Shown here piece by piece: positions 25,079-34,067 of a stretch of 64,000 nucleotides of DNA. The notes under the pieces were generated by a model. That model did no database searches. It was not told where the DNA came from and was given only the letters and a program-made list of their open reading frames with translations. The stretch comes from Marinimicrococcus sp033875255. Lineage in GTDB: Bacteria; Pseudomonadota; Alphaproteobacteria; Geminicoccales; Geminicoccaceae. The first letter of the stretch is position 1; every line of letters begins with the position of its first letter. Made by a program: the position numbers and the translations under genes. The stretch covers positions 5,590-69,589 of the forward strand of contig JAWZSN010000028.1 of assembly GCA_033875255.1 (NCBI GenBank). Reading direction: 5' to 3'.

Positions 25079-26461
25079 TCAGGCGGCCTTGGGAAGGACG
25101 CCGGCCACGTCGTCGAGGGCCGCCGTGAGGCGGTCGAAGAGCTGGTCGATCTCGGCCTCGGTGATGATCAGCGGCGGGCAGATGCCGACCGCGTCACCCG
25201 GCAGCGGGCGCAGGATCAGGCCGTGCGCGAGGCAGCGGGCGGTGACCTGCGGGGCCACCTTGGCCGACACCTCGAACTGCTCGCGCGTCTGCTTGTCGCG
25301 CACCAGCTCGATGGCGCCGAGCAGGCCGACGCCGCGGGCCTCGCCCACCAGCGGGTGGTCGGCCAGCTGCGCCAGGCGCTTCTGGAAATGCGGCGAGACC
25401 TTCTGCACATGCTCGAGGGTCTTGTCTTCCTCGTAGATCTTCAGCGTCTCGAGGGCCACGGCAGCGGAGACCGGATGGCCGCCATAGGTGTAGCCCATGC
25501 CGAAATTGCCGTGCTTGGCGGAGAAGTCGGCGATCACCCCATAGAAATCCTGGCTCATCAGCAGCGCCGAGATCGGCAGGTAGGCCGAGCTGAGCTGCTT
25601 GGCGCAGGTCATGAGATCCGGCTGGATGCCGTAGGTGTCGCAGCCCCACATATTGCCGGTGCGGCAGAAGCCGTTGATGACCTCATCGGCGACCATCAGC
25701 ACGTCGTGCTTCTTGAGGACCGCCTGGATCTTCTCGAAATAGCCCCGGGGCGGCACCACAACGCCGCCCGCACCCATGACCGGCTCGGCCACGAAGGCGG
25801 CCACGGTGTCGGCGCCGAGCGAGCGGATCAGCGTGTCGACCTCGTTGGCGAGGCGCGTGGAGAAATCGTCCTCGCTCTCGCCGGGCAGGCCCTCGCGGTA
25901 GTGGGACGGCGTGGTGACGTGGAAGAACCGGTCGGACATCGGCAGGTCGAAGCCGGCCCGGGCATAGGGCAGGCCGGTCAGGTGGCCGGCCGCCAGGGTG
26001 ATGCCGTGATAGGCGCGGCGGCGGCCGATGATCCGCTTCTTCTCGGGCTTGCCGCGGGCGTTGTTGTAGTACCACACCAGCTTGATGGCGGTGTCGATGG
26101 CCTCGGAGCCCGAGTTCATCAAGAACGCCTTGGCGAGCGGCGCGGGCGCCATCTGGACCAGCTTCTCGCTCAGCTCGATCACCGGCTCGGAGGAGCGGTG
26201 CGAGAAGGTGTGGGTGTAGGGCATCAGCTCGAGCTGGCGGCGGGCGGCCTCGGCGAGGCGCTTCTCGCTGAAGCCGAGCGACGCGCACCACAGGCCGGCC
26301 AGGCCCTCGAGATACTGCTTGCCCTCGTCGTCCTTGACCCAGACGCCTTCGCCGCCGGTGATGACCAGCGGGCCCTGCTCCTCGTGCTGGCGCAGGTTGG
26401 TGTACCCATGAACGGTATAGGCAATATCGCGCGCTGCGAGCGAATTCGGCGCCGAGCTCAT
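25079..26461 (-). CDS. Class III (omega) aminotransferase
   Basis: 460 residues, PLP fold-type I. Phosphate-binding MNSGSEAIDTAIKL (near residue 115), VADEVINGFCRTG with Asp259, and Schiff-base Lys288 in LMTCAKQLSSAYLPISALL. Close to beta-alanine/GABA/polyamine:pyruvate aminotransferases; the length and the HGYTNL opening fit that group, but the amine donor cannot be fixed. The ATG at 26461 has GGGGAG upstream; a longer frame exists but lacks family similarity. Divergent from hemH (163 bp between starts), with its own terminator. Confidence 0.9.
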   Translation of the reverse strand: MSSAPNSLAARDIAYTVHGYTNLRQHEEQGPLVITGGEGVWVKDDEGKQYLEGLAGLWCASLGFSEKRLAEAARRQLELMPYTHTFSHRSSEPVIELSEKLVQMAPAPLAKAFLMNSGSEAIDTAIKLVWYYNNARGKPEKKRIIGRRRAYHGITLAAGHLTGLPYARAGFDLPMSDRFFHVTTPSHYREGLPGESEDDFSTRLANEVDTLIRSLGADTVAAFVAEPVMGAGGVVVPPRGYFEKIQAVLKKHDVLMVADEVINGFCRTGNMWGCDTYGIQPDLMTCAKQLSSAYLPISALLMSQDFYGVIADFSAKHGNFGMGYTYGGHPVSAAVALETLKIYEEDKTLEHVQKVSPHFQKRLAQLADHPLVGEARGVGLLGAIELVRDKQTREQFEVSAKVAPQVTARCLAHGLILRPLPGDAVGICPPLIITEAEIDQLFDRLTAALDDVAGVLPKAA

Positions 26462-26624
26462 GACTGACTCCCCGAACCGGCCGCCCTCGGGCAGCCGGCT
26501 GTCTTGGTGGCTGTTGTAACCGGCCGGGACTGTACCAACGCGCCCTTCCGGCAGCAACGTGAGCGCTGGCTTGTCTGGCGTGTTCCAGCGCATATCTCCT
26601 CGGCGTCGAGCGGGAGATGAAGGC

Positions 26625-27704
26625 ATGACCGATACCAGCGCCACGACGGTGCCGCGCGAAGCCCCGGGCGAGACCGCCACAGGGCCGATGCCGGCCGGAC
26701 ATCCGCGGATTCCGGCCGCCCGCACGGGCGTCGTGCTGCTCAACCTCGGCACGCCGGATGGCACCGGCTACTTCCCGATGCGGCGCTATCTCTCGGAGTT
26801 TCTGTCGGATCGCCGGGTGATCAACTACTCGCCGCTGTTCTGGCAGCCGCTGCTGCAGGGCGTCATCCTGTCGCGGCGTCCCTTCAAGTCGGGGCACGCC
26901 TACGCCACGATCTGGAACAAGGAGCGCGACGAGAGCCCGCTCAAGACGGTCACCCGCTCCCAGGCAGAGCGGCTCGCCGCGCGCCTCGAGGCCCGTGCTC
27001 CGGGTCTCGTGGTCGACTGGGCGATGCGCTACGGCAACCCCTCGACCGAATCGGTGCTCGACCGGCTGGTGGGTGAGGGCTGCCGCAGGCTCGTGCTCAT
27101 GGCGCTCTATCCGCAATATGCGGCACCCACCACCGCCACCGCCTACGACAAGGCCTTCGACGCCCTCAAGCGGATGCGCTGGCAGCCGGCCATCCGCACG
27201 ATGGGGCCCTATCACGACCATCCGACCTATATCCGCCTGCTGGCGGAAAGCGTGCGCAGCCATCTGGCCGGGCTGGACTGGGAGCCCGAGCGGCTCGTCA
27301 TGTCCTATCACGGGGTGCCCAAGCGGTTCCTCATCGAGGGCGACCCCTATCACTGCCACTGCCAGAAGACGACGCGGCTGGTGCGCGAGGCGCTGGGCTG
27401 GCCGGAAGAGCGGGTGATGACCGTGTTCCAGTCGCGCTTCGGCCCCGAGGAATGGCTCCAGCCCTATCTCGACAAGACGCTCGAGAGCCTGCCGGGCGAG
27501 GGGGTGAGGAAGGTGGCGGTGATCTCGCCGGCCTTCGCCACCGACTGTCTCGAGACGCTGGAAGAGATCGCCATCGCCGGCAAGGAGAGCTTCCTCGGGG
27601 CGGGCGGCGAGGCATTCGCCTACATTCCCTGCCTCAACGACAGCGACGGGCATATCGACCTCCTCGAAGAGCTCGCCTTGACCGAGCTGGGCGGCTGGAT
27701 CTGA
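26625..27704 (+). CDS. hemH: Ferrochelatase
   Basis: 359 residues. It inserts ferrous iron into protoporphyrin IX, the last step of heme synthesis. Seen: VVLLNLGTPDG opening, FLSDRRVI, YPQYAAPTTATAYDKAF, the metal-site His in VMSYHGVPKRF, CHCQKTTRLVREALG, the signature FQSRFGPEEWLQPYLDKTLE, and PAFATDCLETLEEIAIAGKE with the catalytic Glu region. I chose the ATG at 26625 (GGGAG upstream) because the frame extension of 22 residues is not family-like. The N-terminal 30 residues, Thr/Pro-rich, are longer than usual. Confidence 0.95.
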   Translation: MTDTSATTVPREAPGETATGPMPAGHPRIPAARTGVVLLNLGTPDGTGYFPMRRYLSEFLSDRRVINYSPLFWQPLLQGVILSRRPFKSGHAYATIWNKERDESPLKTVTRSQAERLAARLEARAPGLVVDWAMRYGNPSTESVLDRLVGEGCRRLVLMALYPQYAAPTTATAYDKAFDALKRMRWQPAIRTMGPYHDHPTYIRLLAESVRSHLAGLDWEPERLVMSYHGVPKRFLIEGDPYHCHCQKTTRLVREALGWPEERVMTVFQSRFGPEEWLQPYLDKTLESLPGEGVRKVAVISPAFATDCLETLEEIAIAGKESFLGAGGEAFAYIPCLNDSDGHIDLLEELALTELGGWI

Positions 27705-27750
27705 GGTCGGCCCCTCGTCACCGGCGGCGGCATCGGCTAGGACACGGGCC

Positions 27751-28950
27751 GTGGCGCCAGCACAACCGGGATGCGCGGCCTTGCCCCTGAAGGCTCTCGA
27801 CGAGAAGGTGGAGCGCGGCGAGCTCCAGTTCGACCCCAGACAGCGCGCGGCGGCCGAGCGGCTCGACCGCCTGGCGGCCGAGCTGGCGGCCTGGAAGCCG
27901 GCTCCGCCGCGCCCGTCCGGCGGCTTTCTCTCGCGCCTTCTGGGCGGCCGGGCGGAGCCCGCGGCACCGCCGCCGCAGGGCGTCTACATCCACGGCGATG
28001 TCGGCCGCGGCAAGTCGATGCTCATGGACCTCTTCGTGGCGCAGGCGCCGCTCGCGAAGAAGCGGCGGGTGCACTTCCACGAGTTCATGCTGGAGGCTCA
28101 GCGGCGCCTGCACGCGATCCGCCAGGAGGGCGGGGACGACCCGCTCCGCCGGCTCGCCGCCGAGCTGGCGAAGGAGCAGCGTCTGCTCTGCTTCGACGAG
28201 TTCCACGTCGTCAACATCGCCGACGCGATGATCCTGGGACGGCTGTTCGAGGGGCTGTTCGAGGAGGGCGTGGTGGTGGTCGCGACGTCCAACTGGCCGC
28301 CGCGCCGGCTCTACGAGAACGGCCTCAACCGCGAGCGCTTCCTGCCGTTCATCGAGCTGCTGGTGGAAAGGCTCGACGTGCTGGCCCTGGACGGGCCCGT
28401 CGACTACCGCCTCAGCCGGCTGCGCGACATGCCGGTCTATCTGAGCCCGCTCGGCCCCTTCGCCGAGGCCAGGCTCGAGGAGATCTTCGCGACCCTCACA
28501 GATGGAGCCACGGGCGCGCCGGAGGAGGTCGAGGTGGGCAGCCGGCGGCTGACCGTGCCGCGCGCCGCTGGCGGCGTCGCGGTCTTCGAGTTTGCCGATC
28601 TGTGCGAGCGGGCGCTGGGAGCCGCCGACTATCTGGCGCTGACCGAGCGCTACCACTCGCTGATGCTCGAGAACGTGCCGCTGCTCACCCCCGACCGGCG
28701 CAACGAGGCGCGGCGTTTCATGACGCTGGTCGACGCCCTCTACGAGCGCCGCGTGATGCTGTTCCTCTCCGCCGAGGCGCCGCCCGAGCGGCTCTATCCC
28801 GAAGGCGACGGCGCGTTCGAGTTCCAGCGCACCGTGAGCCGCCTGATGGAGATGCAGTCCTCCTCCTGGCTCGAGGCCTGCCGCGACCGCCGCGCCGACG
28901 CGCTGCCGGCCTCCTTCACCCCCTTCGCGCTGACCAACGATCTCGTCTGA
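27751..28950 (+). CDS. zapE: AFG1-like / ZapE cell-division ATPase
   Basis: 399 residues from a GTG. ZapE is a peripheral P-loop ATPase that associates with the Z ring in bacteria. Walker A is GDVGRGKSMLMD (near residue 85), Walker B LLCFDEFHVVNIADAM, sensor region VATSNWPPRRLYENGLNRERFLPFI, and the C-terminal FADLCERALGAADYLAL and NEARRFMTLVDALYE blocks are all AFG1-type. It follows hemH by 46 bp and ends before a convergent phosphatase gene. Confidence 0.93.
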   Translation: MAPAQPGCAALPLKALDEKVERGELQFDPRQRAAAERLDRLAAELAAWKPAPPRPSGGFLSRLLGGRAEPAAPPPQGVYIHGDVGRGKSMLMDLFVAQAPLAKKRRVHFHEFMLEAQRRLHAIRQEGGDDPLRRLAAELAKEQRLLCFDEFHVVNIADAMILGRLFEGLFEEGVVVVATSNWPPRRLYENGLNRERFLPFIELLVERLDVLALDGPVDYRLSRLRDMPVYLSPLGPFAEARLEEIFATLTDGATGAPEEVEVGSRRLTVPRAAGGVAVFEFADLCERALGAADYLALTERYHSLMLENVPLLTPDRRNEARRFMTLVDALYERRVMLFLSAEAPPERLYPEGDGAFEFQRTVSRLMEMQSSSWLEACRDRRADALPASFTPFALTNDLV

Positions 28951-29046
28951 GACAGCGGCTCGCCCGGCGACGGCGCTCCGCCGGCAGGCTGGCAGTGGCG
29001 CGCTGCCCCGGTGCGCATCGGGCGCGCCGCCTGAAGCCGGGCGGGC

Positions 29047-29652
29047 TCAGGGGCGCGGCATCGCCTGCCAGCCGGCGCGCAGTGCCAGGCTGCCGCGTTC
29101 CAGCAGGAACCAGTTGCCGCCGCCAGCACCCGGCTGATCCAGCCGGCGGCTGACCGGAGCCGCCATGGCGTGGGCCATGAGCAGCGCGCCGACGCCACCG
29201 TGGGCCACCACGGCGAGCGAGCCGCCGGGCGGCGTGCCGCGATCGATCCGGCGGACCGCCTCCACCACCCGTGCCTGCGCGTCGACGGCGCGCTCCCAGC
29301 CGCGCACGCTCTCTTCGGGCCGCGCGAAGAACGCGTCGGCGACACGCTCGAACTCGTCGGGCGGCAGGAAGCCGGTGGCCGAGCGGTCGTTCTCGTGCAG
29401 CGCCGGCTCGACCTCGGCTGTGAGGCCGAGCGCCTGCGCGAGGATGGCCGCCGTGTCGCGGGCCTTGCGCTCGGCGCTGGAGACGATGCGGGTGACCCCG
29501 GCAAGCGCCGGCTCGACCGCGAAAAGCGCGGTGCGGGCGCGGCCGAGCGGCGAGAGCGGCCAGTCGGGTACCGGCACCGCCGGGTCGATGACGACCTCGG
29601 GATGGGTGATGAGGAGGATCGCCGGCGGTCTCACGTGCTGCACAGTTTCCAT
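29047..29652 (-). CDS. Histidine phosphatase superfamily protein with THP in place of RHG
   Basis: 201 residues. The fold markers are present: a first strand ILLITHPEV, SSAERKARDTAAILAQALG with the conserved Arg, LHENDRSATGF, and the second His in VVAHGGVGALLMAHAM. The signature RHG is THP here (residues 16-18): the nucleophile His is kept but the phosphate-binding Arg is Thr and the Gly is Pro. I recall a similar THPEV opening in other alphaproteobacterial members, so it is probably a subfamily rather than a mutation. Whether it is catalytic is open. Its start lies 22 bases inside the extensin-like gene upstream. Confidence 0.8.
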   Translation of the reverse strand: METVQHVRPPAILLITHPEVVIDPAVPVPDWPLSPLGRARTALFAVEPALAGVTRIVSSAERKARDTAAILAQALGLTAEVEPALHENDRSATGFLPPDEFERVADAFFARPEESVRGWERAVDAQARVVEAVRRIDRGTPPGGSLAVVAHGGVGALLMAHAMAAPVSRRLDQPGAGGGNWFLLERGSLALRAGWQAMPRP

Positions 29653-30263
29653 GGGCCCAGGTCCACATGGATGTGGTCGTGGTGGAAGCGGTCGCTCTCG
29701 GGGGTCAGCACGACGCTGAACCGCTGGCAGGCGGCCTTGGCCACGGCCCTCAGGAACCGGCCCTTTGGGCCGCGCGAGCGCCAGTCCCGCTTGACCAGCA
29801 CCACGCTTCCGTCGGCCAGCTCGAAGCCGGCGATGTCGAGCGCCCGGGCGCTGGCGTGCAGGCTGCGGCGATTGCCGTTGCCGGTCATGTTGCGGCAGGC
29901 ATGGCTGCCATAGTGGCGCAGCGCCTGCACCCGCTGCCCGAGATGGCGCAGCGCCAGGGCCTCCACCTCCGGCTCGAAGCTCATCCACGCCGCCAGCATG
30001 AGGCAGCTCGTCTTGAGCGGTGGCTTCATGGCGAAGCGGGCCGTGCTCGCCACCACCGGCGAGGAGACGCCGCAGGCGCCGCTTGTGCTCATCTGCCACG
30101 CCACCGTCCGGGCTCCCGCCGCCTCGACCGCGGCGAGGCAGTGTGGCGGCTCGGCTGGTGGCGTGACGCGAGCCGGGGAGGGCTTCTTGCCGCACCCGGC
30201 GAGCAGGGCGGCGAGCGCCAGGGCGAGCGCGATCGGAGGCACTGGCAGACGACGAGGAAGCAT
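29631..30263 (-). CDS. Extensin-like C-terminal domain lipoprotein
   Basis: 210 residues. A lipoprotein signal, PVPPIALALALAALLAGC, puts the lipidated Cys at about residue 24. The extensin-like C domain follows: YGSHACRNM, SLHASARALDIAGFEL and HHDHIHVDLGP. The HxxARALD and HDHIH histidine/aspartate pattern resembles the zinc site of M15/LAS peptidases, so a cell-wall peptidase is plausible but unproven. It overlaps the phosphatase start by 22 bases and is divergent from the TRAP operon, leaving 71 bp for both promoters. Confidence 0.85.
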   Translation of the reverse strand: MLPRRLPVPPIALALALAALLAGCGKKPSPARVTPPAEPPHCLAAVEAAGARTVAWQMSTSGACGVSSPVVASTARFAMKPPLKTSCLMLAAWMSFEPEVEALALRHLGQRVQALRHYGSHACRNMTGNGNRRSLHASARALDIAGFELADGSVVLVKRDWRSRGPKGRFLRAVAKAACQRFSVVLTPESDRFHHDHIHVDLGPWKLCST

Positions 30264-30334
30264 GGCACCTATGCGGCATCAACAGGGGCGGCGCGTCGCA
30301 CGACGCGTGAACGTCCGCCCAGAGGAGGCAACAG

Positions 30335-31336
30335 GTGCAGAAGTTCAAGACCGTTTTGGCCATGTCGGCGGCCATCGTGGCGGGCGCGCTGGTCTCCGCC
30401 GGCGTCGAGGCACGCGAGATCGTCATCAAGTTCAGCCACGTGGTGGCCGAGAACACGCCCAAGGGGCAGGGCGCCTTGATGTTCAAGGAGCTCGCCGAGG
30501 AGCGCCTGGCGGGCAAGGTGAAGGTCGAGGTCTACCCGAACTCGCAGCTCTACGGCGACGCCAAGGAGATGGAGGCGCTGGCGCTGGGCGACGTCCAGCT
30601 CATCGCCCCCTCGCTCTCCAAGTTCGACCGCTACACCAAGAAGGTGCAGCTCTTCGACCTGCCCTTCCTGTTCGACGACATTGCCGCCGTCGACCGCTTC
30701 CAAAACGGCCCCGAGGGGAAGAAGCTGCTCCGTTCCATGGAGGACAAGGGCTTCATCGGGCTGGGCTACTGGCACAACGGCATGAAGCAGATCTCGGCCA
30801 ACAAGCCGCTGCGCAAGCCCGAGGACGCCAAGGGCCTGAAGTTCCGCATCCAGGCCTCGGACGTGCTGCTCGCCCAGTTCCAGGCGCTCGACGCCAACCC
30901 GCAGAAGATGGCCTTCTCCGAGGTCTACCAGGCGCTCCAGGTGGGCACGGTGGACGGCCAGGAGAACACCTGGTCGAACATCTACTCGCAGAAGTTCCAC
31001 GAGGTGCAAAAGCACATCACCGAGAGCAACCACGGCATCATCGACTACATGGTGGTGACCTCCACGGACTTCTGGAACGGCCTGCCCGACGACGTGCGGA
31101 CCGAGCTCGAGGCGATCATGGAGGAAGTCACAAGCAAGGTTAACGACCTCGCCAACGACATCAACGAGGAGGCGAAGTCGAACATCCAGAAGGCGGGAAC
31201 CAGCGAGATCATCCAGCTCACCGCCGAGGAGCGGAAGGCCTGGAAGGAGGCGATGGCGCCGGTGTGGAAGCAGTTCGAGCCGGAGATCGGCGCCGAGCTG
31301 ATCGCCGCCGCCGAAGCCGCCAACGGCGGCAGCTGA
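30335..31336 (+). CDS. dctP: TRAP transporter substrate-binding protein (DctP type)
   Basis: 333 residues from a GTG with GAGGAGG upstream. A Sec signal peptide (to about VSAGVEA) precedes the periplasmic DctP fold: IKFSHVVAENTPKGQGALMFKELAEE, then YWHNGMKQISANKPLRKPEDAKGLKFRIQ with the conserved Arg that binds the carboxylate, and GTVDGQENTWSNIYSQKFHEVQKH. It delivers an organic acid, probably a dicarboxylate, to the DctQM permease encoded just downstream. The ligand is inferred from the family. Confidence 0.93.
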   Translation: MQKFKTVLAMSAAIVAGALVSAGVEAREIVIKFSHVVAENTPKGQGALMFKELAEERLAGKVKVEVYPNSQLYGDAKEMEALALGDVQLIAPSLSKFDRYTKKVQLFDLPFLFDDIAAVDRFQNGPEGKKLLRSMEDKGFIGLGYWHNGMKQISANKPLRKPEDAKGLKFRIQASDVLLAQFQALDANPQKMAFSEVYQALQVGTVDGQENTWSNIYSQKFHEVQKHITESNHGIIDYMVVTSTDFWNGLPDDVRTELEAIMEEVTSKVNDLANDINEEAKSNIQKAGTSEIIQLTAEERKAWKEAMAPVWKQFEPEIGAELIAAAEAANGGS

Positions 31337-31355
31337 GCCGGCCGGCCTTCAGGGA

Positions 31356-31910
31356 ATGCTCGGCCGCGCCATAGGGCGGGCGGAGGAGGGCTTCATCGCC
31401 CTCCTCCTCGCTGCCATGACCTGCCTGACCTTCACCCAGGTGGTTCTGCGCTACGTCTTCAACAGCAGCCTCATCTGGGCCCTCGAGACCATCACCTACA
31501 TGTTCGCCTGGCTGATCCTGTTCGGGATCTCCTACGGCATCCGCGTGCACGGCCACATCGGCGTCGATCTTCTCGTGAAGGCGCTGCCGCTGACGGCGCG
31601 CCGGGCGGCCGGCCTGCTCGCCATCGCCCTTTGCGTCCTCTACGCCGGCATCATGCTCTACGGCGCCTGGGGCTATGTGGGCCGCATCCGGATGCTGGGC
31701 GCCTTGGCCGAGGACATCCCGGTGCAGCGCTGGATCCTTGCCTCGATCCTGCCGGTGGGCTTCGCCCTGCTGGCCTTCCGCCTGCTCGAGCAGGGCTGGG
31801 CGATCCTCCAGGGGCGTGCCGCCGGATTCGAGCTCGCCGACGAGGCGCGGGTGACACTGCACGGCCATCTGGACGACGACGGCCGCGGCCGGGGCGAGGG
31901 CCCGAAGTGA
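31356..31910 (+). CDS. dctQ: TRAP transporter small permease subunit (DctQ)
   Basis: 184 residues, four predicted membrane helices. The family pattern VVLRYVFNSSLIWALETITYMFAW is in the first half and RVHGHIGVDLL in the loop. It pairs with DctM to form the sodium-driven permease. AGGGA sits just before the ATG; the stop overlaps the dctM start (GTGA). The C-terminal 35 residues after the last helix are acidic and cytoplasmic. Confidence 0.92.
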   Translation: MLGRAIGRAEEGFIALLLAAMTCLTFTQVVLRYVFNSSLIWALETITYMFAWLILFGISYGIRVHGHIGVDLLVKALPLTARRAAGLLAIALCVLYAGIMLYGAWGYVGRIRMLGALAEDIPVQRWILASILPVGFALLAFRLLEQGWAILQGRAAGFELADEARVTLHGHLDDDGRGRGEGPK

Positions 31911-33457
31911 CCACTGCCTTCCTGTTCGCGAGCCTGTTCGCGTTCCTGCTCCTGGGCATGCCGATCGCCATCGGCCTGGGGCTGGCGAGCGTGCTCACCA
32001 TCCTGTTCTTCGCCAATGACAGCCTGGCCTCGCTGGCCCTCAAGTTCTTCCAGACCGCCGAGCACTACACGCTGCTGGCGATCCCCTACTTCATCCTGGC
32101 CGGCAACTTCATGACCACCGGCGGTGTCGCCCGCCGGATGATCGATTTCGCCACCTCCTGCGTCGCCCATCTGCGCGGCGGCCTCGCCATCGCCTCGGTG
32201 ATGGCCTGCATGCTGTTCTCGGCGGTCTCCGGCTCCTCGCCGGCCACCGTGGTGGCGGTGGGCTCCATCGTCATCGCCGGCATGGTGCGCAGCGGCTACA
32301 CGCTGAGCTTCGCGTCCGGCGTGATCTGCAATGCCGGCACGCTGGGCATCCTGATCCCGCCCTCCATCGTGATGGTGGTCTATGCCGCCGCCACCGAGAG
32401 CTCGGTTGGCCGCATGTTCATGGCCGGCGTGATCCCCGGCATCCTGCTGGGCCTCATGCTCATCGTCGCGATCTGGGTGATCGCCACGATCAAGGACCTG
32501 CCGCGCCAGGAGCGCCGGAGCTGGAGCGAGCGCGGCCGCACGGGCCTCGGCGCGCTGTGGGGCCTGCTGCTCATCGTCATCATCCTGGGCGGTATCTATG
32601 GCGGCGTGTTCACCCCCACCGAGGCTGCCGCGGTCTCGGCGGTCTACGCCTTCTTCGCGGCGATCTTCATCTACCGCGACATGGGGCCGCTGCAGGACCG
32701 GCCCGGCTCGCCTGCCGCCCAGGGCACGGCGCTGATGCTCATCGGCGGGATCCCGCTGATGGCCGGCGGCTACATGAGCGAGGGCTTCTCCAATATCGGC
32801 GTGCTCTGGGTCGGCCTGTTCCTCGCCGCCGCCACCGGGCTCTATCTCGTCTTCGGCAGGCCCGAGACCGGCGAGAGGGCCGGCCAAGCGCTCGTCCGCT
32901 CCGTCGGCGAGACGCTCGTCAACCTGCCGGGGGCGATGCTCCACCGCGACACCGCCCGGGTGCTGGTGGACAGCGGCAAGGTGACGGTGATGCTGATGTT
33001 CATCATCGCCAACGCCTTCCTCTTCGCCCACGTGCTCACCACCGAGCAGATCCCGCAGAACATCGCCGCGGTGATCGCCGATGCCGGGCTCGCCCCCTGG
33101 CAGTTCCTGCTGGTGGTCAACATCCTGCTGCTGGTCGCCGGCAACTTCATGGAGCCCTCGGCGATCATCCTGATCCTGGCGCCGATCCTCTTCCCGATCG
33201 CCATGCAGCTCGGTATCGATCCCATCCATCTGGGGATCATCATGGTGGTCAATATGGAGATCGGCATGGTGACGCCGCCGGTGGGCCTCAACCTCTTCGT
33301 CACCGCCGGCATCACCGGCATGGGGGTGATGCAGGTGGTCCGCGCGGCGTTGCCCTGGCTGATGGTGCTGCTCACCTTCCTGGCGATCGTCACCTATGTG
33401 CCGCAGATCTCGCTGTGGCTGCCGGACCTGCTGTTCGGTGCGGCGATGGTCCAATAG
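31907..33457 (+). CDS. dctM: TRAP transporter large permease subunit (DctM), with an internal insertion
   Basis: 516 residues; DctM proteins are usually near 430. Start is GTG overlapping the dctQ stop by four bases. Conserved blocks include GMPIAIGLGLASV, IPYFILAGNFM, MLFSAVSGSSPATVVAVGSI, LGILIPPSIVMVVYAA, VFTPTEAAAVSAVYAF and the C-terminal PPVGLNLFVTAGIT. Between the PTEAAA block and the block starting LVDSGKVTVMLMFIIANA there are about 85 extra residues (roughly 265-350) with two hydrophobic segments. The insert may add two membrane helices or a periplasmic hairpin. Confidence 0.92.
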   Translation: MTTAFLFASLFAFLLLGMPIAIGLGLASVLTILFFANDSLASLALKFFQTAEHYTLLAIPYFILAGNFMTTGGVARRMIDFATSCVAHLRGGLAIASVMACMLFSAVSGSSPATVVAVGSIVIAGMVRSGYTLSFASGVICNAGTLGILIPPSIVMVVYAAATESSVGRMFMAGVIPGILLGLMLIVAIWVIATIKDLPRQERRSWSERGRTGLGALWGLLLIVIILGGIYGGVFTPTEAAAVSAVYAFFAAIFIYRDMGPLQDRPGSPAAQGTALMLIGGIPLMAGGYMSEGFSNIGVLWVGLFLAAATGLYLVFGRPETGERAGQALVRSVGETLVNLPGAMLHRDTARVLVDSGKVTVMLMFIIANAFLFAHVLTTEQIPQNIAAVIADAGLAPWQFLLVVNILLLVAGNFMEPSAIILILAPILFPIAMQLGIDPIHLGIIMVVNMEIGMVTPPVGLNLFVTAGITGMGVMQVVRAALPWLMVLLTFLAIVTYVPQISLWLPDLLFGAAMVQ

Positions 33458-33482
33458 GACCGGGTGCGGGGCGGGCGGGGGC

Positions 33483-34037
33483 TCAGCCTCCGCCGCCCTC
33501 GGCCCGCTGGGTCCCCGGCAGGCTCTCGCTGGCGAGCAGGCTGCGCACCGCCGCCACCGCCTCGGGTCCGGCCCAGTCGGCGATTCCCATGATCCGGCCG
33601 ACCTCGCGCCCCTCGCGGTCGATCAGCAGCGTGGTCGGCAGGCCCGGCGCCTTGAGGGTGCGGGTTGCCGCCGCCTTCGGGTCGCGATAGACGGACAGGC
33701 GCGTGACACCGATCTCGTCGAGGAACGCCTGCACCCGCTCGGGCCCGGCGCGGTCCATGGAGAGGGCCAGTACGACCATCTCCTGCGGGTCGAACTGCGC
33801 CTGCAACTCGTCGAGCGACGGCATCTCCTCGCGGCACGGAGCGCACCAGGTGGCCCAGAGATTGAGCACCACGACCTTGCCGCGAAACTCCTCGAGGTCT
33901 GCCGGTGCGCCGTCCATGGTCTCGAAGGCGACCGGCGGCAGCGGCTTAGGCTCGCCCACGGTAACCGGCGCGGCCGCCGCGGGCCCGGCGCCGAGCACCA
34001 CGGCGATCGCCGTCAGCCACCCAAAGATCGCTCGCAT
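33483..34037 (-). CDS. tlpA: TlpA-type thiol:disulfide oxidoreductase
   Basis: 184 residues. MRAIFGWLTAIAVVLGAGPAAAA is an export signal; I took the ATG at 34037 because GGAG lies seven bases upstream, rather than the ATG at 34049. The thioredoxin fold carries the active site WATWCAPCREEM, GLPTTLLIDREGREV (cis-Pro region) and an SMDR-like strand in between. TlpA reduces periplasmic disulfides, for example in cytochrome oxidase maturation. Divergent from argH with only 30 bp between starts; this gene pair order is conserved in alphaproteobacteria. Confidence 0.92.
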   Translation of the reverse strand: MRAIFGWLTAIAVVLGAGPAAAAPVTVGEPKPLPPVAFETMDGAPADLEEFRGKVVVLNLWATWCAPCREEMPSLDELQAQFDPQEMVVLALSMDRAGPERVQAFLDEIGVTRLSVYRDPKAAATRTLKAPGLPTTLLIDREGREVGRIMGIADWAGPEAVAAVRSLLASESLPGTQRAEGGGG

Positions 34038-34067
34038 AGACAACTCCATTCGGTCGGGAACAACGGG

